This document shows positions 40,395 to 47,726 of a stretch of 64,000 nucleotides of DNA, in pieces. A model generated the notes under the pieces. The model saw only the letters and a list, made by a program, of their open reading frames with translations, was not told where the DNA came from and ran no database searches. The stretch lies in NCBI RefSeq assembly GCF_019443745.1, contig NZ_CP050948.1:1116001-1180000 (forward strand), read 5' to 3'. Position 1 is the stretch's first letter; each line of letters starts with the position of its first letter. The position numbers and the translations under genes are program-made. This DNA is from Iamia sp. SCSIO 61187 (GTDB lineage: Bacteria > Actinomycetota > Acidimicrobiia > Acidimicrobiales > Iamiaceae).

Positions 40395-41375
40395 TCAGGT
40401 GACGGGCACGGGGTCGGTCGCCCGCGCTCGACGGGCCGACTGGGCCAGCACGATGCCGGCCACCACGGCGGCGCCACCGGCGAGCTGGACGAGGCCGAGG
40501 GTCTCGTCGAACCACGCCCAGCCGAGGGCGGTCACGCCGACGGGCTCGACCATGGAGACGACCACGACGACCGTGGGCGGGAGGTGGCGCATGGCGAACA
40601 GGGTGAGGGCGAACGGCGCCACGCTGCCCAGCACCACGACCCAGAGGAGGAGGGTCCACCCGGGCACCGACACGCCCTCCAGCGACCCGCCGAGGCTGGC
40701 CGCCTCGGTGGCCACGTCGGCGTCGAGCCGGGTGACCGGCCACACCACGTTGAGGAAGACGGCCGCGACGAGGAACGCCCACAGGATGACGTGGAGCGGG
40801 TCCCGGTCCGAGATGCCGTGATCCCCGACGAGGTAGTACACGGCGAAGCAGGTGGCGGCGCCGAACCCGGCGACCACCCCGAGGCCGTCGAAGGCGAGGC
40901 CGCTCCACACCCGGGCGACGACGGCCAGCCCGACGAGCGACAACCCCAGCGCCGGCCAGAGCCGGGCGCTGACGGGCTCCCGGCTCACGAAGCGGGCCCA
41001 GAGCGCCACCAGCACCGGCGCCGTGTACTCGAGGAGCAGGGCGATCCCGATGGGGAGGCGGTCGATGGCGACGAAGTAGGTCCACTGCAGCAGGGCGACG
41101 CCGACGACGCCCATGACCACCAGCCAGCCGATCATGCGACCGCGGGGCGGGTGCAGGGCGCTGCGGTCCCACAGCAGGGCCCACAGGGCGAAGATCGGGA
41201 CCGACCCGGTGGCCCGGATCGTGGTCAGGGTCTGCGGGTCGACGCCGGCCCGGATGGTCGCTCGGGACACCCCGGCGTTCACGATGAACAGGGCGGCGGC
41301 GCTGAGCACGAGGACGTAGCCGACCGCCGGGCGGCCGGGCGGGCGCCCCGTCGTCGACCTCGCTCCCGCGCTCAC
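40395..41375 (-). CDS. EamA/DMT-family transporter
   Basis: A 326-aa membrane protein with ten hydrophobic segments arranged as two EamA repeats; each repeat ends in a motif of the EYTAPVLVALWARFV / SMVEPVGVTALGWAWFDE type typical of RhaT/DMT exporters of metabolites or amino acids. The N-terminal 15 residues are basic and cytosolic. The GTG start at 41375 has TAGGTT ending 6 nt upstream and a GGAG overlapping that spacer, so either a leaderless or a short-leader transcript is possible. It is divergent from a MerR regulator, and the 75-bp gap holds both promoters. Substrate unknown. Confidence 0.92.
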   Translation of the reverse strand: MSAGARSTTGRPPGRPAVGYVLVLSAAALFIVNAGVSRATIRAGVDPQTLTTIRATGSVPIFALWALLWDRSALHPPRGRMIGWLVVMGVVGVALLQWTYFVAIDRLPIGIALLLEYTAPVLVALWARFVSREPVSARLWPALGLSLVGLAVVARVWSGLAFDGLGVVAGFGAATCFAVYYLVGDHGISDRDPLHVILWAFLVAAVFLNVVWPVTRLDADVATEAASLGGSLEGVSVPGWTLLLWVVVLGSVAPFALTLFAMRHLPPTVVVVVSMVEPVGVTALGWAWFDETLGLVQLAGGAAVVAGIVLAQSARRARATDPVPVT

Positions 41376-41381
41376 CTCCGG

Positions 41382-41387
41382 AACCTA
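41382..41387 (-). promoter_or_regulatory. -10 hexamer of the EamA transporter gene
   Basis: TAGGTT on the minus strand ends 6 nt before the GTG at 41375. Confidence 0.5.
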
Positions 41388-41413
41388 GCGACGCCCGTCC
41401 TCGGCCGACCCCC

Positions 41414-41444
41414 TTGACCCTCCCGCGGCAGGAGGGTGCAGGCT
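41414..41444 (+). promoter_or_regulatory. MerR-type promoter with 19-bp spacer and operator dyad
   Basis: TTGACC (41414-41419) and CAGGCT (41439-41444) are 19 bp apart, the overlong spacing MerR-family activators correct by twisting DNA. The dyad ACCCTCC-N7-GGAGGGT (41417-41437) fills the spacer. The -10 box ends 6 nt before the GTG of the MerR gene, so the promoter is autoregulated and leaderless. Confidence 0.85.
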
Positions 41445-41450
41445 GGGGGT

Positions 41451-42266
41451 GTGCCCCCGACGGTCACCATCGGCGACTTCTCCCGGCTGACGCTGCTCAG
41501 CGTGAAGGCGCTCCGCCACTACCACGAGGTCGGCCTGCTGGCGCCGGCCGAGATCGACCCGTCGTCGGGCTACCGCCGCTACGACGTCGACCAGGTCGAG
41601 ACGGCGCAGCTGATCCGACGCCTGCGGGACCTCGACATGCCGGTGCCCGACGTCCGGTCGGTCGTCCTCGCGCCCGACCCCGAGACCCGCGCCGAGCTGC
41701 TGCGCCAGCACCTCGACCGGATGGAGGCCAGCCTGACCCGGACCCGGGCGGTGGTCGCGTCGCTGCGCCTCGCCCTCGACCCGCTCCCCGACGTGGTCGT
41801 CGAGCACCGCCACCTCCCGGCCCAGCCCGTCCTGGCCACCCGCTTCACCGCCGGCGAGGACACCATCGCCGACGCGTTCGGCCGCGCCTTCCCGGCGCTG
41901 CACGCCACCCTCGAGGCGGGCGGCGCCCTCCCCGTCGGCCCGGGCGGGGCGGTCTGGTCCCACGAGTGGTTCGAGGACGACGAGGGCGAGGTCGTCGCCT
42001 TCGTGCCCATCGTTGCGACCGACGCCGTCACCCCGGCGACCGACCAGGAGGTCCTCGTCCTCGACGCCCTCGACGTGGCCGTCGGCATCCACGCCGGTGC
42101 CTTCACCGACTTCGACCGGACCTACGGCGCCCTCGGGCGCCACGTGGCCGAGCACTGCGGCTCGTCCGGCCGCCCGATCCGCGAGCTCTACGTCATCGGG
42201 CCCGAGCGCACCGACGACCCCGAGCAGTACCGCACCGAGATCTGCTGGCCCATCGGGCCGGCCTGA
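41451..42266 (+). CDS. MerR-family regulator with GyrI-like effector domain
   Basis: A 271-aa regulator. Residues 1-75 are the MerR winged helix (TIGDFSRLTLLSVKALRHYHEVGLL, SSGYRRYDVDQVETAQLIRRLRDL), then a coiled-coil dimer helix (RAELLRQHLDRMEASLTRTR), and from about residue 115 a GyrI-like small-molecule-binding domain as in BmrR, suggesting a drug- or ligand-responsive activator. The GTG at 41451 is placed by the MerR-type promoter ending 6 nt upstream; an in-frame start at 41436 would lie inside the -10 box. The next gene, a VOC-fold protein, follows after 18 bp and is probably co-regulated. Confidence 0.93.
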   Translation: MPPTVTIGDFSRLTLLSVKALRHYHEVGLLAPAEIDPSSGYRRYDVDQVETAQLIRRLRDLDMPVPDVRSVVLAPDPETRAELLRQHLDRMEASLTRTRAVVASLRLALDPLPDVVVEHRHLPAQPVLATRFTAGEDTIADAFGRAFPALHATLEAGGALPVGPGGAVWSHEWFEDDEGEVVAFVPIVATDAVTPATDQEVLVLDALDVAVGIHAGAFTDFDRTYGALGRHVAEHCGSSGRPIRELYVIGPERTDDPEQYRTEICWPIGPA

Positions 42267-42284
42267 CGATCCAGGAGGATCACC

Positions 42285-42644
42285 GTGTCCGTCACCTTCG
42301 CCCACATCGTGTTCGACGCGTCCGACGTCGAGGCCCTCGCCCGGTTCTGGTCCGGCGTGCTCGAGCGCCCGGTCGACGAGGGCGCCAACGGCTTCTTCGC
42401 CACCATCGGGATGGCCGACCGGGGCACGAGCCCGACCCCGACGCTGATGTTCCTCATGGTCCCCGACCCCACCCCGGGCAAGAACCGCGTCCACATCGAC
42501 CTCAGCACCGACGACCTCCCGGCCGAGGTGGACCGGCTGGTCGCCCTGGGCGCGACGCACCACTCCGACCACGACGAGTACGGCACCACCTGGTGCACGC
42601 TCGCCGACCCCGAGGGCAACCTCTTCGACGTCGCCGCCGCCTGA
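42285..42644 (+). CDS. VOC-fold (glyoxalase/bleomycin-resistance-like) protein
   Basis: A 119-aa protein with the two beta-alpha-beta-beta-beta modules of the vicinal-oxygen-chelate fold: SVTFAHIVFDASDVEALARFW at the start, VHIDLSTDDLPAEVDRL at the second module and CTLADPEGNLFDV at the end, which holds the metal-ligand Glu. Such proteins include dioxygenases, isomerases and antibiotic-binding proteins; the activity cannot be named. A strong AGGAGG lies 7 nt before the GTG start. It shares the MerR-regulated transcript, which fits a resistance role (inference). Confidence 0.9.
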   Translation: MSVTFAHIVFDASDVEALARFWSGVLERPVDEGANGFFATIGMADRGTSPTPTLMFLMVPDPTPGKNRVHIDLSTDDLPAEVDRLVALGATHHSDHDEYGTTWCTLADPEGNLFDVAAA

Positions 42645-42691
42645 GCGCACTCGGCGCAGTGTTCCTCCACCTGGAGGACCGGATCCCGGTC

Positions 42692-42805
42692 ATGGCGATC
42701 GCAGGCATGCCCGTGCTCGAGGGCTCATCTCCCACCGAGGAAGAGGTGCTCGCCCTGCTCGCGTCCGAGCTCCCGCTGACTCCCCACCTCGCGAAACCCC
42801 ATTGA
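42692..42805 (+). CDS. Possible 37-aa small ORF or gene remnant
   Basis: ATG at 42692 opens 37 codons (MAIAGMPVLEGSSPTEEEV at the N-terminus, ending in ELPLTPHLAKPH). The same frame is also open and protein-like upstream to about 42650 (AVFLHLEDRIPV), so this may be the tail of a decayed gene rather than a small gene. GGAGG lies 14 nt upstream, too far for a good ribosome-binding site. No family recognised. Confidence 0.3.
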   Translation: MAIAGMPVLEGSSPTEEEVLALLASELPLTPHLAKPH

Positions 42806-42877
42806 TCCGAGCGGGGACGCCGATCGACCATCCTGTCGACGCTGTTCCGTCCAGCCGCCCGATCAGAGGTGAACCCG

Positions 42878-43666
42878 GTGCCCCCACAGATCGACCACCA
42901 CCTCATGTCCTCGTCGCACGCACCGACCGACGTCGAGGTACGGATCCTTGCGTCGACGCCGACCGAGGGCCTGCCCCTCATCCTCTTGCTGCACGGCGCC
43001 ATGTCGTCGGCTCGGTCGGTCGACCTCCATGCGCCGATCGTGCGAGAGCTGTGGACCTCCGGCGCCCTGCCCCCCTGCGTCGTGGCCTGTGCGAGCACGC
43101 CGACCGAGGGCGGCTTCTACCTGGACTGGCCGGATGGCCCATCCTGGGCGGCGGTCGTGGCGGAGGACCTGCCGAGGTTCGTGTCCGAGCAGTACGACGT
43201 CGACCTCTCCCGCACTGCGCTCATGGGTGCGTCCATGGGTGGTTTCGGAGCGCTGACGATGGTGCTCGGACAGCCGGCCCGGTTCGTCGCTGGAGCGGCG
43301 CTGGCGCCGGCGGTGTTCCCCGGGACCACCCGTGACGACGTGCCGGCGCAGAACCGCGAGGGGGTGCTCGGCGAGCTGTTCGAGGTGCTCGAGGTCGCCC
43401 CCCACCAGCGAGTCGACGCTCGCCTCTCGGAGAACCTCGAGGCGGTCCACCGGCACGCTCCCGCCATCTTCCTCGGTGTCGGCGAGCAGGACGAGTTCAG
43501 GCTGCGCGACGGCGCCGAGCACCTGCACGCGCAGCTCCTGGCCGCAGAGGTGTCACACCAGTATCTCGTGATCGCCGGTGGCGGTCACATGGACGCGGGG
43601 ATGGAGGAGCTCCAACGCGCCGCCCTCCAGTTCCTCGGTCGCGCTCTGGTCGGCCGATCCGGCTGA
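42878..43666 (+). CDS. Alpha/beta-hydrolase, esterase type
   Basis: A 262-aa hydrolase related to esterase D/enterochelin-esterase-like proteins. The oxyanion motif is LLLHGAMSSARS, the nucleophile Ser is in LMGASMGGFGALTM, the acid Asp in GVGEQDEF and the His in GGGHMDAGM. AGAGG at 42865-42869 sets the GTG start at 42878 (8-nt spacing); an in-frame GTG at 42869 overlaps that site and is less likely. Third-position GC is visibly lower than in flanking genes, a hint of more recent acquisition. There is no signal peptide. The preceding 233 bp hold only a doubtful small ORF. Confidence 0.87.
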   Translation: MPPQIDHHLMSSSHAPTDVEVRILASTPTEGLPLILLLHGAMSSARSVDLHAPIVRELWTSGALPPCVVACASTPTEGGFYLDWPDGPSWAAVVAEDLPRFVSEQYDVDLSRTALMGASMGGFGALTMVLGQPARFVAGAALAPAVFPGTTRDDVPAQNREGVLGELFEVLEVAPHQRVDARLSENLEAVHRHAPAIFLGVGEQDEFRLRDGAEHLHAQLLAAEVSHQYLVIAGGGHMDAGMEELQRAALQFLGRALVGRSG

Positions 43667-43703
43667 GAGGCGACGACATCGGCCGTCCGGCCGGGGGCGA
43701 CCG

Positions 43704-44279
43704 TCAGTCGCAGGTGCCGCAGACGCCCGAGGTGAGCAGCTGCATCTGGCAGGTGGGGCACGCCGGGCGGGCGGGGATGACCTTGCTGGCCCGCAGGGCG
43801 GCACGCTGGCGGCGCTCGTGCTCGACGGGGGTGAGCTTGGGGCGGCCGCCGTCGGCGGGGAGCTCGGCGCCGTGGGCCCGGTAGCACTCGAGGCGCTCCT
43901 CGGCGGCGTGCATCTCGGGATCCTCGGGCTTGTCGCCCCGCACCGTGCCGACGGTGGTCGCGTAGCCGGGACCGACGTTGCCGTCGGCCCGGATCGCGAG
44001 CGAGGCGAGGAGGGGCTCGCCGCGGTCCTCGCAGCCCTGGCTCACGATCTGCAGCACCGGGGCGATCCAGTGGCGGACCTGCTGGGAGGTGGTGATGCCG
44101 GCCCGCTCCTGCACGGCCTCGGCCAGCTCGGTGTAGGAGATGGTGCCGCCGTAGGTCCCGGCCACGCCCTCGAGGATCGGGCGGGCGGCCTCGGCCCACT
44201 CCTGTCGCGCCACTGTCGCATCGACGGGCTCACCGTCCGATGCACGCACGACGGTGGACGGGGCGGAGGACACGGGCAC
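43704..44279 (-). CDS. Actinobacterial protein with C-terminal zinc ribbon, function unknown
   Basis: A 191-aa soluble protein. Residues about 25-110 look like a winged-helix-like domain (GVAGTYGGTISYTELAEAVQ, SQQVRHWIAPVLQIVSQGC), followed by a small beta domain (GEPLLASLAIRADGNVGPGY). A basic helix (PVEHERRQRAALRASKVI) leads to the C-terminal zinc ribbon CPTCQMQLLTSGVCGTC. I recall proteins with this layout as actinobacterial conserved hypotheticals; a nucleic-acid-binding role is plausible but unproven. The start is uncertain: GTG at 44279 or 44273, or TTG at 44291, none with a clear Shine-Dalgarno. It is divergent from the hydrolase at 44360. Confidence 0.75.
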   Translation of the reverse strand: MPVSSAPSTVVRASDGEPVDATVARQEWAEAARPILEGVAGTYGGTISYTELAEAVQERAGITTSQQVRHWIAPVLQIVSQGCEDRGEPLLASLAIRADGNVGPGYATTVGTVRGDKPEDPEMHAAEERLECYRAHGAELPADGGRPKLTPVEHERRQRAALRASKVIPARPACPTCQMQLLTSGVCGTCD

Positions 44280-44347
44280 CCATCCAGCCAAGCGGCCGGG
44301 CCGCCCCTTGTCGAATCCCCCGGCCCGGTCGGGCGCCGCCGGTCGCG

Positions 44348-44353
44348 TAGGTT
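44348..44353 (+). promoter_or_regulatory. Leaderless -10 hexamer of the hydrolase gene at 44360
   Basis: TAGGTT ends exactly 6 nt before the GTG start. Confidence 0.5.
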
Positions 44354-44359
44354 GCCGCC

Positions 44360-45103
44360 GTGGGCGAGGCGACGACCGTGCTGGTGCACGGCGGGGGAGC
44401 GACGGGGCGGGCGTGGGATCGCCTGGTGCCGCACCTGCCGGGGCCGGTCTGCGCGGTCGATCTGCCCGGTCGGGGCGAGAGCCCCGCCGACCTGGCGACG
44501 ATCGCCGTCGAGGACGAGGTCGCCGCCGTGGTCGCGGCCATCGAGGGGCAGGCCGGCGACGACGTGGTGCTGGTGGCCCACTCGTCGGGCGGGCTCGTCG
44601 TGCCGGGGGTCGTGGCCGCCTCCCCCGGCCGGGTGCGGGCCGTCGTGCTGGTCGCGGCGCTGGTGCCGCCCGAGGGCGGGTGCGGGCTCGACTGCATGAA
44701 GCCGGTGCACCGCGAGGGCCTCGTCGCCAGCGTCGAGCAGGCGGCGGCGACGGGCGGGCCGGCGATCACCCTGCCCGGTCCCCCCGCCGACCCCGAGCCG
44801 TTCCGCACCGCCTACGGGGGTGACGCCCTCACCGACGACGAGCTGGCCTTCGTCGTCGACCCCCTCCGCTGCGTGCCCGACACCGTGCACCACTACTTCC
44901 AGCCGGTGCACTGGTCGCAGGCCGCCGACGTCGCGGTGACCTACGTGCACACCGAGCGGGACCGGCCGGTCGCCCCGGCGAGGCAGCGGGAGATGATCGC
45001 CCTCCTGCCCGGCCCGGCGTCGGTGGTCACCATGCCGACGGGTCACCTCCCGATGGTCACCGACCCCGAGCGGCTGGCGGCGGCGATCGTCGCCGCGGGC
45101 TAG
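44360..45103 (+). CDS. Alpha/beta-hydrolase, small esterase type
   Basis: A 247-aa hydrolase of the salicylate-esterase/EstC-like group. The oxyanion motif is VLVHGGGATGRAWDRL, the nucleophile Ser is in VLVAHSSGGLVVPGV and the catalytic His in MPTGHLPMVTDPERL; VHTERDRPVAP carries the acid region. No signal peptide. It is leaderless (TAGGTT 6 nt upstream). Its stop codon overlaps that of the convergent epoxide-hydrolase-like gene in the 4-bp palindrome CTAG at 45100-45103. Confidence 0.9.
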   Translation: MGEATTVLVHGGGATGRAWDRLVPHLPGPVCAVDLPGRGESPADLATIAVEDEVAAVVAAIEGQAGDDVVLVAHSSGGLVVPGVVAASPGRVRAVVLVAALVPPEGGCGLDCMKPVHREGLVASVEQAAATGGPAITLPGPPADPEPFRTAYGGDALTDDELAFVVDPLRCVPDTVHHYFQPVHWSQAADVAVTYVHTERDRPVAPARQREMIALLPGPASVVTMPTGHLPMVTDPERLAAAIVAAG

Positions 45104-45936
45104 GGCGCGGCGAAGAAGTCGAGCAGCAGGGCGCTGACCGCGTCGGGCGCGTCGAGGGGGATCCAGTGGCCGGCTCCCTCGATGCGCTCGTAGCGGAAGC
45201 CGGCGGCGCAGAACGCGGCCGAGCCGGTCATCTGCTCCTCGAGGAGGGCCATGTCGCCGGTCGACCAGATGCCCATGGCCGGCACCGGGACCGGCGGGAG
45301 GTCGATCGGCGGGCCGACGAGGGATTCCGCCGGCATGTTGGCCCGGTACCAGGCGAGGGCGGACGTGAGCCCGCCGGTGGCCTCGAGCTCGGCGGTGACG
45401 GCGTCGGCGTCGGGGTGGTTCGACCACTCCCGGAAGCGGGCCCAGCCGTCGTCGGACAGCCACCGCTCGGCGACGTCCTCGAACTGGAACAGGAGCATGT
45501 ACCAGGACTTCTCCCGCTGGGCCAGGTCGGCCCGGCTGAACGACGACGGGTGGCCCACGCTGAGGGCGACGACGCGGTCGACCCGGTCGGGGGCCATGGT
45601 CGCCACCGCCCAGGCCAGGGCGGCGCCCCAGTCGTGGCCGACGACGCAGGCCGTCGCCACGCCGGCGTCGTCGAGCACGGCGACCACGTCGGTGGCGATG
45701 ACGAGCAGGTTGTAGGCGTCGACCGCCTCGGGTCGGCCCGATCGGCCGAAGCCCCGGAGGTCGGGGGTCAGGACCCGGTGCCCGGCGGCGGTGAGGGAGG
45801 CCACCTGGTGGCGCCACAGCCGGGCCGAGTCGGGGAACCCGTGCAGCAGGATCACCGGCGGACCGTCGGCCGGGCCGTGGTCGTCGTAGACGATCTCCAC
45901 GCCTCCGTGGTCGACGCGGTGCTCGGTGCTGGTCAT
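45100..45936 (-). CDS. Alpha/beta-hydrolase, epoxide hydrolase-like
   Basis: A 278-aa hydrolase. HGFPDSARLWRHQV is the HG-x-P oxyanion motif of epoxide hydrolases, and the nucleophile is Asp in VVGHDWGAALAW, not Ser, which favours epoxide hydrolase or dehalogenase over esterase. The acid lies near WSTGDMALLEEQ, and the His is in EGAGHWIPLDAPD. The cap has Tyr in AWYRANMP, suitable for epoxide opening. The ATG at 45936 follows CATGAT by 7 nt (leaderless-like); an ATG at 45948 is also in frame. The stop overlaps the convergent hydrolase by 4 bp. Confidence 0.9.
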   Translation of the reverse strand: MTSTEHRVDHGGVEIVYDDHGPADGPPVILLHGFPDSARLWRHQVASLTAAGHRVLTPDLRGFGRSGRPEAVDAYNLLVIATDVVAVLDDAGVATACVVGHDWGAALAWAVATMAPDRVDRVVALSVGHPSSFSRADLAQREKSWYMLLFQFEDVAERWLSDDGWARFREWSNHPDADAVTAELEATGGLTSALAWYRANMPAESLVGPPIDLPPVPVPAMGIWSTGDMALLEEQMTGSAAFCAAGFRYERIEGAGHWIPLDAPDAVSALLLDFFAAP

Positions 45937-46056
45937 GGCCCCGATCATGGCCGAGCGGGGAGGCGGCCGGACCCGGCGGTGCACCCACTCGCCCGGTTGG
46001 CCGGATCCGGCGGGGGCAGGGGCGTGGCGTCCGTCACCCGATCCGTGAGGTCCGCC

Positions 46057-46215
46057 ATGCCCGCCACCCGTCTCCGCCGTGCCGCCGCCCTGATGGCCGT
46101 GGCCGCCCTGCCCCTCGCCGGGCTCGCCGCCTGCGGCGAGGACGAGGGTGATGACGACGACCAGGAGGAGGAGGACGGGGGCTTCGGTGGCGGGGAGTCC
46201 GAGGACGACGACTGA
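46057..46215 (+). CDS. Tiny acidic lipoprotein
   Basis: A 52-aa ORF. Residues 1-25 are a convincing lipoprotein signal (basic start, hydrophobic core, lipobox GLAAC with Cys26). The mature 27 residues are almost only Asp, Glu and Gly (CGEDEGDDDDQEEEDGGFGG at the N-terminus), with no fold expected. GTGAGG 6 nt upstream may be the ribosome-binding site. It could tether negative charge or bind cations at the membrane surface (inference), or be a relic of a larger lipoprotein. Followed by the ThrH gene after 66 bp. Confidence 0.6.
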   Translation: MPATRLRRAAALMAVAALPLAGLAACGEDEGDDDDQEEEDGGFGGGESEDDD

Positions 46216-46281
46216 CGTTCGGCGGGGGAGGCCGGCGGGCCGGGTTCGGACCGCCGCCCTCGGCCCGGCCAGCATGGGCCG

Positions 46282-46896
46282 ATGGCAGGGGAGCAGCAGT
46301 CGATCGTCACCCTCGACCTCGAGGGCGTGCTCGTCCCCGAGATCTGGATCGCCGTGGCCGAGCGGACCGGCATCGACGGGCTCCGGCGCACCACCCGCGA
46401 CGAGCCCGACTACGACGTCTTGATGCGGTACCGGCTCGACCTGCTGGCCGAGCACGGGCTGACCATGTCGCTGATCGCCGAGGTCATCGCCGGGCTGGCG
46501 CCCCTCCCCGGGGCCGCCGACTTCCTCGCCGAGCTGCGGCGGCGCACCCAGGTGGTGATCCTCAGCGACACCTTCGAGCAGTTCGCCGCCCCGCTCATGG
46601 CCCAGCTGGGGTGGCCGACGATCCTGTGCCACCGCCTGGACATCGCCGACGACCGCGTCGTCGGCTACCGGCTGCGCATGCCCGACCCCAAGCAGGCTGC
46701 CGTCCACGCCCTGCAGGGCCTGCGCTACCGCGTCATCGCCGCCGGCGACAGCTACAACGACACGACCATGTTGCTCGCCGCCGACGTGGGCTTCTTGTTC
46801 CACGCCCCGGCCAACGTCGTGGCCGAGTTCCCCCAGCTGCCGGCCCTCGACGACTACGACACCCTCCTCGCCCGGATCACCGCGGCCCTGACCTGA
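46282..46896 (+). CDS. thrH: ThrH-type phosphoserine phosphatase / homoserine phosphotransferase
   Basis: A 204-aa HAD-superfamily enzyme of the ThrH type. Motif I is VTLDLEGVLVPEIW, with the nucleophile Asp followed by Glu rather than the usual second Asp, as in ThrH; motif II is VVILSDTFEQF; motif III/IV are RMPDPKQAAV and IAAGDSYNDTTML. ThrH dephosphorylates phosphoserine and can transfer the phosphate to homoserine. Length equals the family norm. The ATG at 46282 fits the family start; no strong Shine-Dalgarno. No other serine or threonine genes are adjacent. Confidence 0.93.
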   Translation: MAGEQQSIVTLDLEGVLVPEIWIAVAERTGIDGLRRTTRDEPDYDVLMRYRLDLLAEHGLTMSLIAEVIAGLAPLPGAADFLAELRRRTQVVILSDTFEQFAAPLMAQLGWPTILCHRLDIADDRVVGYRLRMPDPKQAAVHALQGLRYRVIAAGDSYNDTTMLLAADVGFLFHAPANVVAEFPQLPALDDYDTLLARITAALT

Positions 46897-46900
46897 GCCG

Positions 46901-46927
46901 CACCGCACCGCGCCGCACCGCGCCGCG
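46901..46927. repeat. Short CACCG/CGCCG tandem repeat
   Basis: Alternating CACCG and CGCCG pentamers (10-bp unit twice plus a partial copy) just after thrH. Low-complexity sequence without coding potential. Confidence 0.6.
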
Positions 46928-47015
46928 TTGCGGCCGCGGGCCGTGGTCGCACGGTCGCTCATCCGGACGGGCGAGGGGATCGGTTGATCGGGCGCCAGGC
47001 GGAGAGTGACGAGAT

Positions 47016-47690
47016 GTGGTCACCGTGAGCGTCATCGACGACTACGACGTCATCGTCCAGGGCGTCGCCTCCATCCTGTCCGCCCACCCGGACCTGGTGC
47101 AGGTGGTCGACGCGTCGTCCGAGGGCGGGCCCCACCAGCGGGTCGACGTCGCCCTGCTCGACTGCTTCGCCCTCCCCGACCACGGGGCCGAGATGATCAA
47201 GCTGGCCGCCGTCCACCCCAACGTGGGCAGGGTCGCCGTCTACACCTGGGCCACCGATCCCGAGCTCGTCGACGCCGCCCTCGGCTTCGGCGCCTCCGGG
47301 TACCTGAGCAAGGGGCTCACCGGGCGCCAGCTGGCCGAGGCCCTCGTCGCCGTGCACGAGGGCGAGAAGGTCGTGCTCACCGGTGACCACGGCCCGCGGA
47401 GCCACCGTGCTCGCGCCGTCGGCGGGGCGACCCGGCAGTGGCCGGGCCAGGAGGTCGGCCTGACCGAGCGCGAGAGCGAGGTCCTCGCCCTCATCACCCA
47501 GGGCAAGCGGACCGCCGACATCGCCGCCGCCCTCTACCTGAGCGTGAACTCGATCAAGACCCACACCCGCAACGTGTTCCGGAAGATCGGCGTGTCGACC
47601 CGGACCGAGGCCGCCCTCTGGGGCGTCGACCACGGCTTCCGCCCCGACCGGAGCAGCGCCGGCGCCTGGTCCGCCGACACCGACGGCTGA
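47016..47690 (+). CDS. LuxR/NarL-type response regulator, orphan
   Basis: A 224-aa regulator. The receiver domain (1-120) has the acidic pair in VIDDYDVIVQG, the phospho-acceptor Asp in VALLDCFALPDHG, Thr in VAVYTWATD and Lys in GYLSKGLTG. A linker of about 25 residues leads to the LuxR helix-turn-helix (LTERESEVLALITQGKRTAD, LSVNSIKTHTRNVFRKIGV). No histidine kinase is encoded near it. The GTG at 47016 is used, with GAGAG upstream; the following GTG (residue 4) is equally possible. Targets unknown. Confidence 0.92.
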   Translation: MVTVSVIDDYDVIVQGVASILSAHPDLVQVVDASSEGGPHQRVDVALLDCFALPDHGAEMIKLAAVHPNVGRVAVYTWATDPELVDAALGFGASGYLSKGLTGRQLAEALVAVHEGEKVVLTGDHGPRSHRARAVGGATRQWPGQEVGLTERESEVLALITQGKRTADIAAALYLSVNSIKTHTRNVFRKIGVSTRTEAALWGVDHGFRPDRSSAGAWSADTDG

Positions 47691-47714
47691 CCCGGGCCGC
47701 GCCCGGCGGGCCGG

Positions 47715-47720
47715 TACGGT
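47715..47720 (+). promoter_or_regulatory. Leaderless -10 hexamer of the lipoprotein hydrolase gene
   Basis: TACGGT ends 6 nt before the GTG at 47727; the six spacer bases are all C. Confidence 0.5.
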
Positions 47721-47726
47721 CCCCCC

